The notes beneath the pieces are model-generated. The model had not been told where the DNA came from. It searched no databases and saw only the letters and a list, made by a program, of their open reading frames with translations. From positions 186,001 to 250,000 of the forward strand of contig NZ_SDDZ01000004.1 of the NCBI RefSeq assembly GCF_004115975.1: a stretch of 64,000 nt of DNA, written 5' to 3'. The stretch's first letter is position 1, and each line of letters starts with the position of its first letter. The translations under genes and the position numbers were made by a program. Of this stretch, positions 9,062-20,100 are shown piece after piece. The stretch is from Gelidibacter gilvus. Lineage in GTDB: Bacteria; Bacteroidota; Bacteroidia; Flavobacteriales; Flavobacteriaceae.

Positions 9062-9358
9062 TGGCGACATCTAACAGAGAAGAAATAATTTCGATATGTA
9101 GCAATATTAATCGATACATAAATAAAAGTGTAAATTTCGACGACCAAGGGTATTTTTTAGGAGGTTTAATTTGAATTGTCAACGTGCTTCAGCACTATTT
9201 GCAAACTTCAACCGCCAATTTAGTTCGTCCATAATATTCTGTACGTTTTCTCGGACAACAGGCAAAACTTCGATAACTTTATGGGAATCTAATCCAATTC
9301 ACCTTTAAATGGAGACGTATAGGTTATAGCTGGATTTTTCAAACAGTTCCATAACAAA

Positions 9359-9428
9359 AAGATTCCTTTCCTTTTTTAAGGGAAGGTGGATTTAAGCTCA
9401 GAACACAGCTTAAAGTCGGAAGGGTCAA
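9359..9428. repeat. Double-hairpin dispersed element, copy 1
   Basis: A CCTT...AAGG stem (about 9366-9388) is followed by TGG, then a second stem TTTAAGCT/AGCTTAAA (about 9391-9414), then GTCGGAAGGG. The architecture matches the element at 39511-39575, although the stems differ in sequence. The next 50 bases hold a further palindromic word (CCTCCCAAGTTTCATAACCT and following, about 9469-9500). Confidence 0.6.
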
Positions 9429-9514
9429 AAATTTAAAACCCATTACCTAATTTAATTAAAGGATAAAAACCTCCCAAGTTTCATAACCTGAAAGGTTTAG
9501 TTCCAAAAAATCTT

Positions 9515-9960
9515 TGCAACTCCATTCAATCTTTGCTCCCTGTTTATAAATTATAGATGAATATAAGTTTTGCCGCATCAGTGTAATTCGTGTCTAAAAA
9601 AAAACCGTGTGATTACTTCTCGCAAAGCCGCATAGTGTTAGTTTAAATGATGTTTCATTCTCACCTAAAATCAGTGAAACACCATTCAATCTTTGCTCCC
9701 TGCTTACAAGTGTTAGAGAAATATAACTTTTGACATGTCAGTGCAATCAGTGAAATCTGTGCCTAAAAAAAAACGTGTAATCATTTCTCACAGAGCCACA
9801 GAGTTACAGAGTTAGTTTATATGATGTTTCATTCTCACCTAAATCAATGAAATACCATTCAATTGCTTCCTGTTTATAAATTATAGACGACTATAAGTTT
9901 TGCCGTGTCAGTGTAATCCGTAAAATCTGTGTCTAAAAAAAATGTAATTATATCGGCACG
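9515..9960. repeat. Imperfect tandem repeat, units of 160 and 173 bp
   Basis: Three degenerate units are marked by CCATTCAAT at 9522, 9682 and 9855. Shared words include CTCCCTG(T/C)TTA, ATAAGTTTTG, TCAGTG(T/C)AAT and GTGTCTAAAAAA. Unit 2 ends with a CACAGAG-type dispersed repeat (9788-9814). No ORF of note; the rest of the 8954-10115 spacer shows no gene. Confidence 0.75.
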
Positions 9961-9964
9961 TGTC

Positions 9965-10002
9965 AAAAATAAATCGTCCACCCTAATTAAAGAATGGACG
10001 AT
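9965..10002 (-). terminator. Intrinsic terminator of the 253-aa paralogue
   Basis: Arms ATCGTCCA / TGGACGAT (9973-9980 / 9995-10002), read on the minus strand, are followed by a T-rich stretch. The loop (CCCTAATTAAAGAA) resembles that of the terminators at 5733-5770 and 11092-11130. It lies about 115 bases after the gene's stop. Confidence 0.78.
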
Positions 10003-10115
10003 TGATAATGATAAGTCCAGAATAAACTACAGACAATAAATTTGAATTTGAAAACACTCACAGCCTCACTTATGCCTTAGAAATGTTGCAATGCACCAGT
10101 GCGCACTAAGCTCAC

Positions 10116-10877
10116 TTAATTTATCAAGATGCGATTATAGCGCGAATTTTGATCAGATTCCAAGACGGTTAAAATAACTTGGCTCTGAAGATGTGCCATG
10201 CATAGGGCATAGGTGTCAGATGCGCTGTTTAAGTCATGTGAACTGATCAATTGACCTTGAAGCGTATACAATTTCAAATAGAGTGGAACCCCATGGGTTT
10301 TGACGTGAATGGCCTTAGAGTTTTGATAATAATTTAAGGTGACATTATTTAAAGCGTTTTCAACATCAGTAAGCAAGTGATGTGTTTTATGATTGGAAAA
10401 GGTAATAAAAAATCGATCTTTATAAACACCGCTTTCCATGGTCTTTTTATAACTGACGTCGTTAATGCGTTGGTAGGTATTTTCCCAAGCGTCATAAATA
10501 AACACAGAAATAGGAGTATCAAAGTGCTCAAGGTCGGTCAAAGAAATTTCAATGGGTCCCGAATTGGTCAAGAACATCCCAAAAGGATAGCGTTTCGATT
10601 CACTATAGGTACCGACGCCTTGAATCACATAGCGCTGGGAATCAATCATCCAATTCAGATCATCTTTAAGCTTGTCTCGATTACGGGCATCGTAGCCATA
10701 ATCAATACCATCGGTGGCACTACCATCCTTGGTAAAGGCCAGTAATAAGTGGCGGACGTAGCCTTCAGGGGTTTTAAAATCAATACGGACGCGTTGGACA
10801 TTGCTTTTGTTTTCCGTTTGCGCACTAAGTGATGCAACCCAAAAGAAGGCCAGAAATAGGTAGGTTAAGTTTTTCAT
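10116..10877 (-). CDS. Short secreted paralogue carrying only the shared C-terminal module
   Basis: This 253-aa protein has a signal peptide (MKNLTYLFLAFFWVASLSAQ). Residues about 25-160 align with the C-terminal module of its two large neighbours: QRVRIDFKTPEG, LLLAFTKDGSATDGIDYGYD, YVIQGVG and HFDTPISVFIYDAWENTYQRI. It lacks the LamG and middle regions. The last 80 residues follow the layout of a T9SS sorting domain (LYTLQGQLIS) but are clearly divergent: the usual G-Y-hydrophobic segment is replaced by ALCMAHLQSQVILTVLE. Sorting through T9SS is therefore uncertain. It has its own -7 box 28 bases upstream and its own terminator. It is probably a partial gene duplicate that remains expressed; function unknown. 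Confidence 0.8.
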   Translation of the reverse strand: MKNLTYLFLAFFWVASLSAQTENKSNVQRVRIDFKTPEGYVRHLLLAFTKDGSATDGIDYGYDARNRDKLKDDLNWMIDSQRYVIQGVGTYSESKRYPFGMFLTNSGPIEISLTDLEHFDTPISVFIYDAWENTYQRINDVSYKKTMESGVYKDRFFITFSNHKTHHLLTDVENALNNVTLNYYQNSKAIHVKTHGVPLYLKLYTLQGQLISSHDLNSASDTYALCMAHLQSQVILTVLESDQNSRYNRILIN

Positions 10878-10904
10878 TACTATTATTTAAAGATTAGGGG
10901 CATG

Positions 10905-10912
10905 CAAACCTA
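10905..10912 (-). promoter_or_regulatory. Candidate -7 promoter element of the 253-aa protein
   Basis: TAGGTTTG on the minus strand fits TAnnTTTG and lies 28 bases upstream of the ATG at 10877. No -33 TTG was found at the expected distance. Confidence 0.45.
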
Positions 10913-11091
10913 AACAATAAATATGGTTTTCTCTATGAAAAACTTTCAATTGAGATTAAGTGTAATTATTTGTAAGTCAATAACTACACGTTGTGTTCTG
11001 TGTCAAAAAATAAAGGCACTTTCAGGAATTTTTATGACCAAATTTTCGAAATGCCATTCATTTATTTATGTGTTGAACATATAGTGGAACA

Positions 11092-11130
11092 CAAAAAAAA
11101 TCGCCTACCCTTTGTTAAAGAATAGACGAT
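11092..11130 (-). terminator. Intrinsic terminator of the 3758-aa protein
   Basis: On the minus strand the stem is ATCGTCTA...TAGGCGAT with one C-A mismatch, followed by a T-run. It is the third member of the terminator set shared by this paralogue cluster. Confidence 0.83.
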
Positions 11131-11157
11131 TGGCAATAGTTGGTTGGTTAGACCGAA

Positions 11158-14100
11158 TTAAAATTTAATAATGATTTTCTTATTATAACTGTTCGTGTTG
11201 GTTTCTACTTGAAGAATATAGTTTCCTTCCGCAACATCCTTAACCGGAATCTTAAACTCCTGCCCAAAATTCATATTGGTCACATTCCAAGATTTAACCG
11301 CTTGACCAACCATGTTTATCAAGTATAGTTGACGCACCTCAATACTTGCCGGAGTCTTCACATAGATCTCATCTGTTTTTTGCAGATATTTCACGCTAAT
11401 CTCCTTAAAGTCTTGATCAATGGTGGACAAGGTGGTATCTGGTTGGAACACGAGAGAAAAACGACCGTTATAGTTGCCAGCCTCTAAATTTATTTGGAAA
11501 CTAACTGTGTTGATTTTGGTATAAGTATCCAATAACGCATCATGCACATAGACATCAATTGGCTCGTCAAAATTCTCAAGGCCTGTCAAAGCAATCGCCA
11601 CATTTCCAGTGATGCCCATAGTCATATCCAATGGATATTTTTTGTTGATGTCAAAAGCACCAACCCCTTGGATCACGAACTTTTTACCTTGGATGGCAAA
11701 AGAAAGATCACTAGGGAAATCATCACTATTGGAAGCATCATAGCCATAATCAATACCATCAGTGGCGGCGTCATCTGGGGTAAATGCCAAGAGTAAATGT
11801 CTTGTTGCATTTTCTGGAGTTGTGAACGCCAAACGGACGCGTTGGATATTATCCTCAAATACGGCGGCTTCATCTTGAGTCTTTGAGCTTTTGAATGCAT
11901 CTGCAGTATTTCTAAAAAAGACTGATCCACCTCCTGCTTCCCTTGCAAAAATTCGTTGTGAATTTTTAAAGATGACATCTCCTCCAGAACCACTTCCTTC
12001 CACAAAAAATCCTTGCCCGACAGGTATCGCTAATGTAGGTTCTTTAAGCGCATTACCACTATTTGCTATTCCTGGTGGAGTAGCTGCTGAAACACCGCCA
12101 GATCTATTGAGATAGGAATAGCGACCTTGGTACGCTGCCAAATAGTGAGAGTTGTTTGATGGCGCCTGTTCCCAGAAAATAAGCGCTCCTTCAAGGAGGG
12201 CAGATTCATTGTACACAATAAACGCATTAGCATCAATTGCTGAAGGATACGGGTTACCTATTAAAGTGGTTAACAATCCTGGATTAATCGTTACTGCAAT
12301 CTCTCCATTATTTGGTTGTCCTCTAAACGTGTAGTTTTGATCAGAAGAACCTTGAGGGCCTGTCCCTTTCATTAAAAACCCAAGCCCAACATTTACGGCT
12401 GTGTTTTGGGTAATACGGTTCCATCCATTATATTCATCAAAATCACGATTTTCAAAAGTGTACAACCAACGGGTGCTCAAGGTTACTGGTGAGGTACTAC
12501 CATTTAGTCCGCTGGTCCATAGAACAGGACTGTTACCATCATATAAAATTCCCGCTAAAGAATAGGTTCTTTTGCCTGCTGTTTCAGCGTTGGTTACCGG
12601 ACTTCCCCAATAGTTATAATTAAACATATTACCTGTGCCTTGTTGGTCGCGTTCTAAAATACCCGTTCCTGGGCCAACGAAACTTTCATCAGTTAGTTGT
12701 AGCAATTGCGATTCTCCTACAAGATCCAAGACGGCACCATTAGCAATGTTTAAATATCTCGTAACCTCTATACTTTGGCCATCATTTACATCCGAATTTT
12801 GAATAGTCAATCTTCCAGCATCCACCAAAAGACCTAAGACTTTAACCTCCTTATCTGTGGCGGTGACATCATGACCCGTTCTTACAATATTCCAATCAAT
12901 AGGTGTGATGCCATCTATTCCTACTGAGTTTGGTGGTCGTTGTACAGTTCCGTTTACCCAAGCGCTAGGACTGTTCCAATTGGTGTTGTTCCCTGAACTT
13001 ACATAAGGTATTGGCGCGGAATTTGGTTGGTTAATAGAATTCATATTTCTTAATTTACCAACGACATTGCCTGTCTGAGTAGGTAAGCCACCGCAATTAA
13101 AATCCATACGGTAATACCCATCTAAATCTACCCAGTTCAACCCAGGAACATTTAACGGAACCACTTCACCGTCAACTGCAGCCCCATTACTTTTGATTTG
13201 TTGATTCATCATTTGACGAATCTGGTCTTGTGTAATAGTTGCTTTCCAAATACGCACCTCATTAATGTAGCCATTAAAATAACGTACGGGTTTGTTTGGA
13301 AGACTATTGGCATGATCCATGGCGCCCAATAGGAACGGTGAGGTATTTGTTATGGGCGCAGTAGCGCCAGTGGCAGAAGCAACTGAAATTCCGTCAATAA
13401 ATAATTGATATGTACCATCTCCAAAAGTGACCGCTACATGGTACCATCTATCCGTCGTTAAATCATACGGGGAGGTCATAGTACCTGAGCTATTCCAATT
13501 AAAGATAAGTGTACGGTCGTTTAAACTTAAATCATATCCAGTAGCATTATTGTTGGCATTGCGTTTTGATAGGATGGTTTGGGTTCCAGTAACTGAATTT
13601 GGTTTCACCCAAGCTTCAAAGCTAAAGTTGTTACTACGATTGAATGCATCTCCAAAAGTGGCATAATCGTCAATACCATCAAAATTGACCGTTGAGCAAT
13701 CTTCAAGTGTAACCGTGACATCACTACTACACCCCGCAACGGTCCACGTTAAGATGTAAGTTCCAGCCCCGCCACCCGTAAAGGTTGACTTAGGGTTACT
13801 AGGCTCTGAAAAAGTCGGTGTACCACAATCACTAGGACCACTAGTAACACTCCATATGCCCTTTGCGTTAGTGCCTGGAATGTTAAAATCCAAAGTTGTA
13901 TCCGTAGGAAAATAAGCTTGATCTGTAATATTTTGTGCCGCTGTTTTTGTATTGTCATAGGCGTTTAACTTGACGGTTGCCACACCACACTCCCCACTTA
14001 CAGGCGTGATAGCTTTGCCTGCATATGCAAAGGTGGCAGCCACACTAACATGAGTCGTTCCGGCCTCAGTACCTAAGCAGCCATTGATCTTACTAGTAAT

Positions 14101-17100
14101 ACCAATTGTATTCAACCCAGGGGTTACTGGTTGATAAACAAAAGTTCCATTGGTTACTGATGTAATATTATTACCCTCAATTACTATAATATCTTCATCT
14201 AAAGGATTACGTGGCACTTGAAATTTATCTATGGCCCATGCGCTAGAGGTGGTGGCAACGTAACGAAATCTGATTTTTAAATTTGCCTGTCCTATATAAT
14301 TTTGTAAATCAATGATGGTACGATTAAACCCGGTATTGTGATTACCAGAGTTAGCAGGGCCCGAAATAGTACTTAAATCAATATTATAAGTTGCCCCTCC
14401 ATCCAACGATAACTCGATTATGGCTTGTGCCCCAACTTTTAAATCATAAGCTTGCCAAAATTCAAGAGTTCCGGTCGTCAAACCAAAAGTATTAAATGTT
14501 GGGGATTCCAAAATAGAATTATAAGCTCCGTTGACAACTACAAATTTACCGTCATTAGAATTATAGTTGTAATCTTGAATGGTGCCGGAATTTGCTCCTA
14601 CCCAAGGTCCTGCGCTAGTACTACTTCCAGATGCATTTAATTTTTTGTCTTTGCCATCAACTAACCACCCTTCCGCGTTTGCACTATTAAAGTCACCTTC
14701 ATCTTCCAATAATTGACCAGTCCCATAACCGCTAGTATAAGAATAGTTTACACTTTGTCCAAAACAAATAGTTTGAAGTTTATCTGGGCTCACCGTAGGT
14801 TTTATATTTGAAGGAATAACGTTTACAAAGGCTATAGCCGAATTTTTAATGCCACAAGGACCACTTGCTAAAACAGCTCTAAATAGGGTAGTTGCAGTGA
14901 TACCTGTAAAATTATAGGTATCTGTAGTATTTGAGATAGGTGCCCATGTTTGACCACCATTTGTTGAAGATTCCCAACGAAGAATAGCACCAGAATGCCC
15001 CGATAAGTTCAGGGTGCCGTTTCCTTCGTGACAGGCAATAATATTATTGCTTATCACGGTTGGGTTATCATTGGCATAACCTGTTATACTACCGCCTGTA
15101 GTATCAGAAAAAATAGTAATTGTTTGAGGTGTTGACTCAACTTTTATACATCCCGCAGAAGCTGCTATGGTATTCGTTATTGTGTATGTTCCAGCAGCAC
15201 TCGTGCTAAGATCAATTGCTCCTGTAATACTATTTAAACCTAGCGATAAACCAGACGGCGAAGAGGTATAGCTAAAGATACCGGCACTACCACCTGCTGC
15301 ATATGATAATACAGGGTTCGGTTTAGTTTTACAATATTGGGTAGCATCATAGATAAAGTCTGCAACTGGCAATGGGTCAATGGTAACATTAGCGGTCGCA
15401 ACAACTTCTGCACAACCACCAGAAGTAGGAATTGTAAACGTTATTATATGGTTACCAACGGTACTTGTACTCGGTGTAATGGTGCCCGAAGAATTTATAG
15501 TTAATCCCGCAGAAGCTGAATATGTTCCCTCACTATTATTTGATCCATTTAATGTCACAGGATAAGTATTACTATCTGATTTACAATACGCCGCTGCACT
15601 ATAAGTAATGGAGGCAATTGGTAAAGGTGTTATGATTATATTCTGTTTTTCCTGAACTTCAGCACAACCTCCACTTACTTCGGCAAAAGTGTAATATATC
15701 GTGTGAGAACCTAGAGTACTGGTACTTAAATCAATTTCTCCAGTAGAGGGATTGATAACTAAACCACTTGAACCAGTAAATTCACCACCAGGTTGAAACC
15801 CTGGAGTTGGAACCGGGTTTGAACCATTACTACAATAGTTTGTTGCGCCATATGAGAAACTGGCATCTGGTTTGGCTTGAATGGTTATTTGGAAAGTCTT
15901 CTCTACAGGCGTCGTACAACCGTTAGGATTATTAGCGGTATAGGTAATTATATAAGTTCCAGGAGACACTCCATTAGACGAGAATTCTCCGGTACTACTA
16001 TTAATTGATAAACCAGCACTTGCCGAATATGAACCTCCCAAGCTATTGGTAACAGTAATCTCGTTTGGTGTATAAGTCAACACATCAGACTCACAATAGA
16101 TTGATTTAGCATAAGAAAAAGCAGTTATTTCTGGTAAAGCGTTTATAGTAACGGAAGTAGTTGTTTTTACTTCATCACATCCGCCAGCTGCAGGAATCGT
16201 ATAGGTTACAGTATAAGTTCCAGCCGTACTTGTACTTGGTGTAATTGCTCCTGTGGTAGCATTTAAACTAAGGGTTGGTCCACCAGAATCGACAGTATAA
16301 GAATATGTACCACCTGTATAGGCGTTGGTGCCAGTTAAAGTAACGGCTTCCGGGATGTTGTTGTCTGTACAAAATGGAGTTACATAGCTTATATTGGCTG
16401 TTGGTACCTGGGTTACAGTTAGGCTTGCCAAATTAGTATTGGCTTCTGAACAAGCACCACCATCACTAATTAAATGTAATGTATATGCACCTGCATCAGC
16501 TACCTCAATATCCTGCAGTTGTAACGAAAAGGTTGTTGTAGCTCCTGAAGTAACCCTAGTTACCGTTCCTCCGCTAACATCAACACCATCTTTCTTCCAT
16601 TGGAAAGATCCGATATTTCCAGTTGACTGCGCAGTAAAAGTCACGGCATTTCCAACACATTCGGTAACGGCTTGCGGTTGCGATGTGATGTTTATATCTT
16701 TATTTACAGTCAGTTCCGCGACCGCTGAAGTTACAGATTCACATGTCGCATTTCCTCTTACAATTACATAATAAGTTCCAGCATCAGATGAAGTCGTATT
16801 TGCAAAGTTTAAGGTATTGGTGGTTGCTCCTGTAATTTGTGGCGGACTATTAGTTACTAAAGTTCCAGTTCCTGGCGTTCCTTTATACCACTGATAGTTG
16901 AGATTGTCTCCAGAGGCAACAATGCTAATGGCGGCAGGTTGACTGGCACAGACCCCTATATTTTCAGTGTTTTCATTTATAAATGGTTTTTTATAAATAT
17001 TAATAATAAGGTTTTCAATTACTGCGCTACAAGGTCCAGTGGCATCTGGATCATTTGTCGTATAAGTTAAAGTTACAGTACCATTATTAATATCTGCAGT

Positions 17101-20100
17101 GCTTGGAGTATAGATTGTAGATGTTGCCGTAGTATTGGCGAAACCGCCGTTATTATTGGAGCTTGAAGTCCAGGTACCAGAAGTAGCACTTCCATTATTT
17201 AAATCTGCAACTATTGAAGAAGATTCGTCTGAACAGATATCAGTGTCTCCACTAAGCACTACACTTACCGCTTTATTGATGGTAACTACCGTTGAATCTG
17301 AAACGGCTGAACAAGGGCCATCAGGATCGTTGGAGGTGAAGGTTAATGTTACGGTTCCATTAGCGACATCTGTAGTACTTGGCGTATAGCTTGTAGACGT
17401 TGCCGAACTATTTCCAAAACCGCTATTGTGATTTGAACTTGAAGTCCATGTTCCCGATGTTGCACTGCCTCCTAAACTGCCATTAAGTGTGACGATTCCT
17501 CCTTCACATATAATTGCCGTCGCTGGTCCTGCGTCTATAATTGCAGCCTCATTGACTACTATGTTTACAGTTTTTTCAACCGGCACGCAAGAAGCATTAG
17601 TACTTGATTTAAGTTTTAAAACAACAAGTCCATTATAGTTAACGGCTGGTGTAAAAGTGACATTTTGTGGGGTTGTAGAAAATCCAGATGGAGGACTTAA
17701 AGTCCCTCCTCCAGAAACTATAGACCATTCAGCAGTTGCTCCTGCAGGTCCGCTTACCGATGCACCAGATAAGGGTATTAGTGATGGAGTACTCGATTCA
17801 CATACAGGACCGTAGGTACCTGTTATTATTGTAGGTAATTGATGAATATTAAAAGTTCTTGTATCTTGTATTGGAGTACAACCTCCAGGTGCATTTGTGG
17901 TAAGGGTCAGGGTAACTGGACCAAAATAATTTGGCACTGGTGTATAGGTAACAGATGCAGGATTATTGGTTTGAGCTATATTACTTAAGGTGCCACCACC
18001 ATATGTAATTGACCATGCAGCCATTGTATTGCCATTACCACCTCCAACACTCGCGCCAGTTAATGTTATCGCGGTCGGGTTAGCAGATTCGCAAATATCT
18101 CCTTGGGTACCAGCCTCAACTATTGGTGCTTCATTGATAGTGATCGTTCTATTGGCGTTGACACTAGGACATGTTCCAGGAGTATCAGTCGTTAAGCGTA
18201 AAACGACGTCGCCATGAAAGTTTGCTGCAGGGGTGTAAGTTACATCGGCAGGAGTTGACGTCATGGCAGTAGTAGATAATGAACCTCCGCCTGAAATAAT
18301 CGTCCACTGACCTTGCGCTCCACTACCGACACTAGCGCCAGATAATAGTATCGATGACGGGTTTACTGCCTGGCAAACCGTTATGGTCGGACCTGGTGTG
18401 ACCGTGTTTAAAGGATTTACAACTATTTGAGCAGTAGGTTTTGGGTTTGGATAGGTGTAGGTGCATGATTCTTGATTTGTGTATTCAACACTCTGTATAA
18501 TAACATCGGTGGTTGTTGCAAGTGCAGGAATAGTAAAAGTAGCCGTGGCGATAGTGCCATTACCAGCACCTAACGAAATTGTTTGGTTATTGCCTGGTCC
18601 AACTTTAAAAGTAACTGTTGTATTTGGTGTACCACTAAAGGTAACTGAGCCAGAAGATCCAGTACATATAGCACCGTCACTAATAACGTTAGCTGTTGGA
18701 GTACCACGCAAGAAGATTTTCATATCGTCTTTAGCTCCCTGACCGCAATTATTGGCACCAGTAGGTTTTTTTGTTTGAATTGTAATGGTAATAACTTGAC
18801 CAGGCACTATTGGTTGACGAAATCTATACCGAGCATCTAGATAATCACCGCTATTACCAGGACCTATTTTTTCGAAAGTTCCTCCCGCATCGCCATCACT
18901 CCACCACCATTCACCTTTACCGCCCTGACCATAATTTTTTGAACTGACCCCAGTAACATTACCGTTTAATACGATATAATTCAAACCATCAGCTACACAA
19001 ATATATTGGTCCGGTCCTGCATTGGCAGAGACTGATCCAATATTTACTTGCCTTGTTGCTATTGGACTAGTACCGCCGCATATATTGGTAGCAGAAACCG
19101 CAACATTTCCAGCTTGAGCACCTGAGGCGATATTAACGGTCACCTTATTTGTTCCAAAACCGCTTGTAATGGTAAATCCAGCAGGGAATTGCCAATTATA
19201 AGTTTGCACATTTGGATCGGGTGTTACTTCGTAAGTTTCATTACTCACCGGACAAATAACAAATGAAGTGGAAAGAGTATCTAAATTTAAAGGTATAGTT
19301 GGCGTGCCATTAAATATTCGTAAAGTTCCCGATTGAGATGCTGCACTTTCAGCGCCACATCCAATCGGTGTGACAGTGAAATCATAAATTCCTACCATAG
19401 CTGCATTGGACGTGGTGCCTGTTACAGTATATATCTGTGTAGTAGTATTATAAGATCCAGATAAAGTAATCCCAGCACCTGGAGAAGCAGTGACGGTTGC
19501 ACCAGCTCCAGAGCCTCCGTTTGTAATTTTAAAATTCATTGCAGGAATCGCACTTCCCGCACAAATATTCGGATTTAGGTTCCCTGAAGTCAAGGCTAAA
19601 CTTACGTTATTGGCTACCGAGATTACCACTGGTTTCACGGTGTAGCAACCCGCAGTGTTTACGCTTCTTATATGATAGGTTCTATTTGCGGTTGGACTTA
19701 CATTTGCATTGATAGCATTTGCTCCGCTATTCGCATCTGCAGCAGAATTATGAAATGTCAGACTAGTACCCGCATGGTTAGAGACCGTGGTGCTCAAATC
19801 GATAGAAGCCCCATTACAAATCTCGGCAGGCGTGACATCAAATGTTGGTAAAGGATTAATAGTTATGAGTATGGAGGCGGTACTATAACATCCATTTGTA
19901 AATTTACTCCGAACATAATAAGTAGTGTCAGAAATTGGATTTACGGTCGCAGTTATTGCGCTGGTGCCATTTTCGGCATCAGACTGGTTTGCATGGAAAG
20001 TTACGGTATTACCATTAGTATTTGTAACAAGTGTATTTAGATTAATTGATGTTTGGCTACTTGCACAAACAGAACCATTGGCAACCGTTAGAGATGGGAT

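Noticed and set aside
8820-9182. Minus-strand open frame of 120 aa
   Set aside because: It overlaps the start and promoter region of the 1049-aa gene in another frame and has no recognisable domain or regular codon pattern.
16394-16771. Plus-strand open frames opposite the giant adhesin (this and about ten others)
   Set aside because: They are antisense shadows of Thr/Val/Ser-rich repeats, without starts, promoters or family resemblance.
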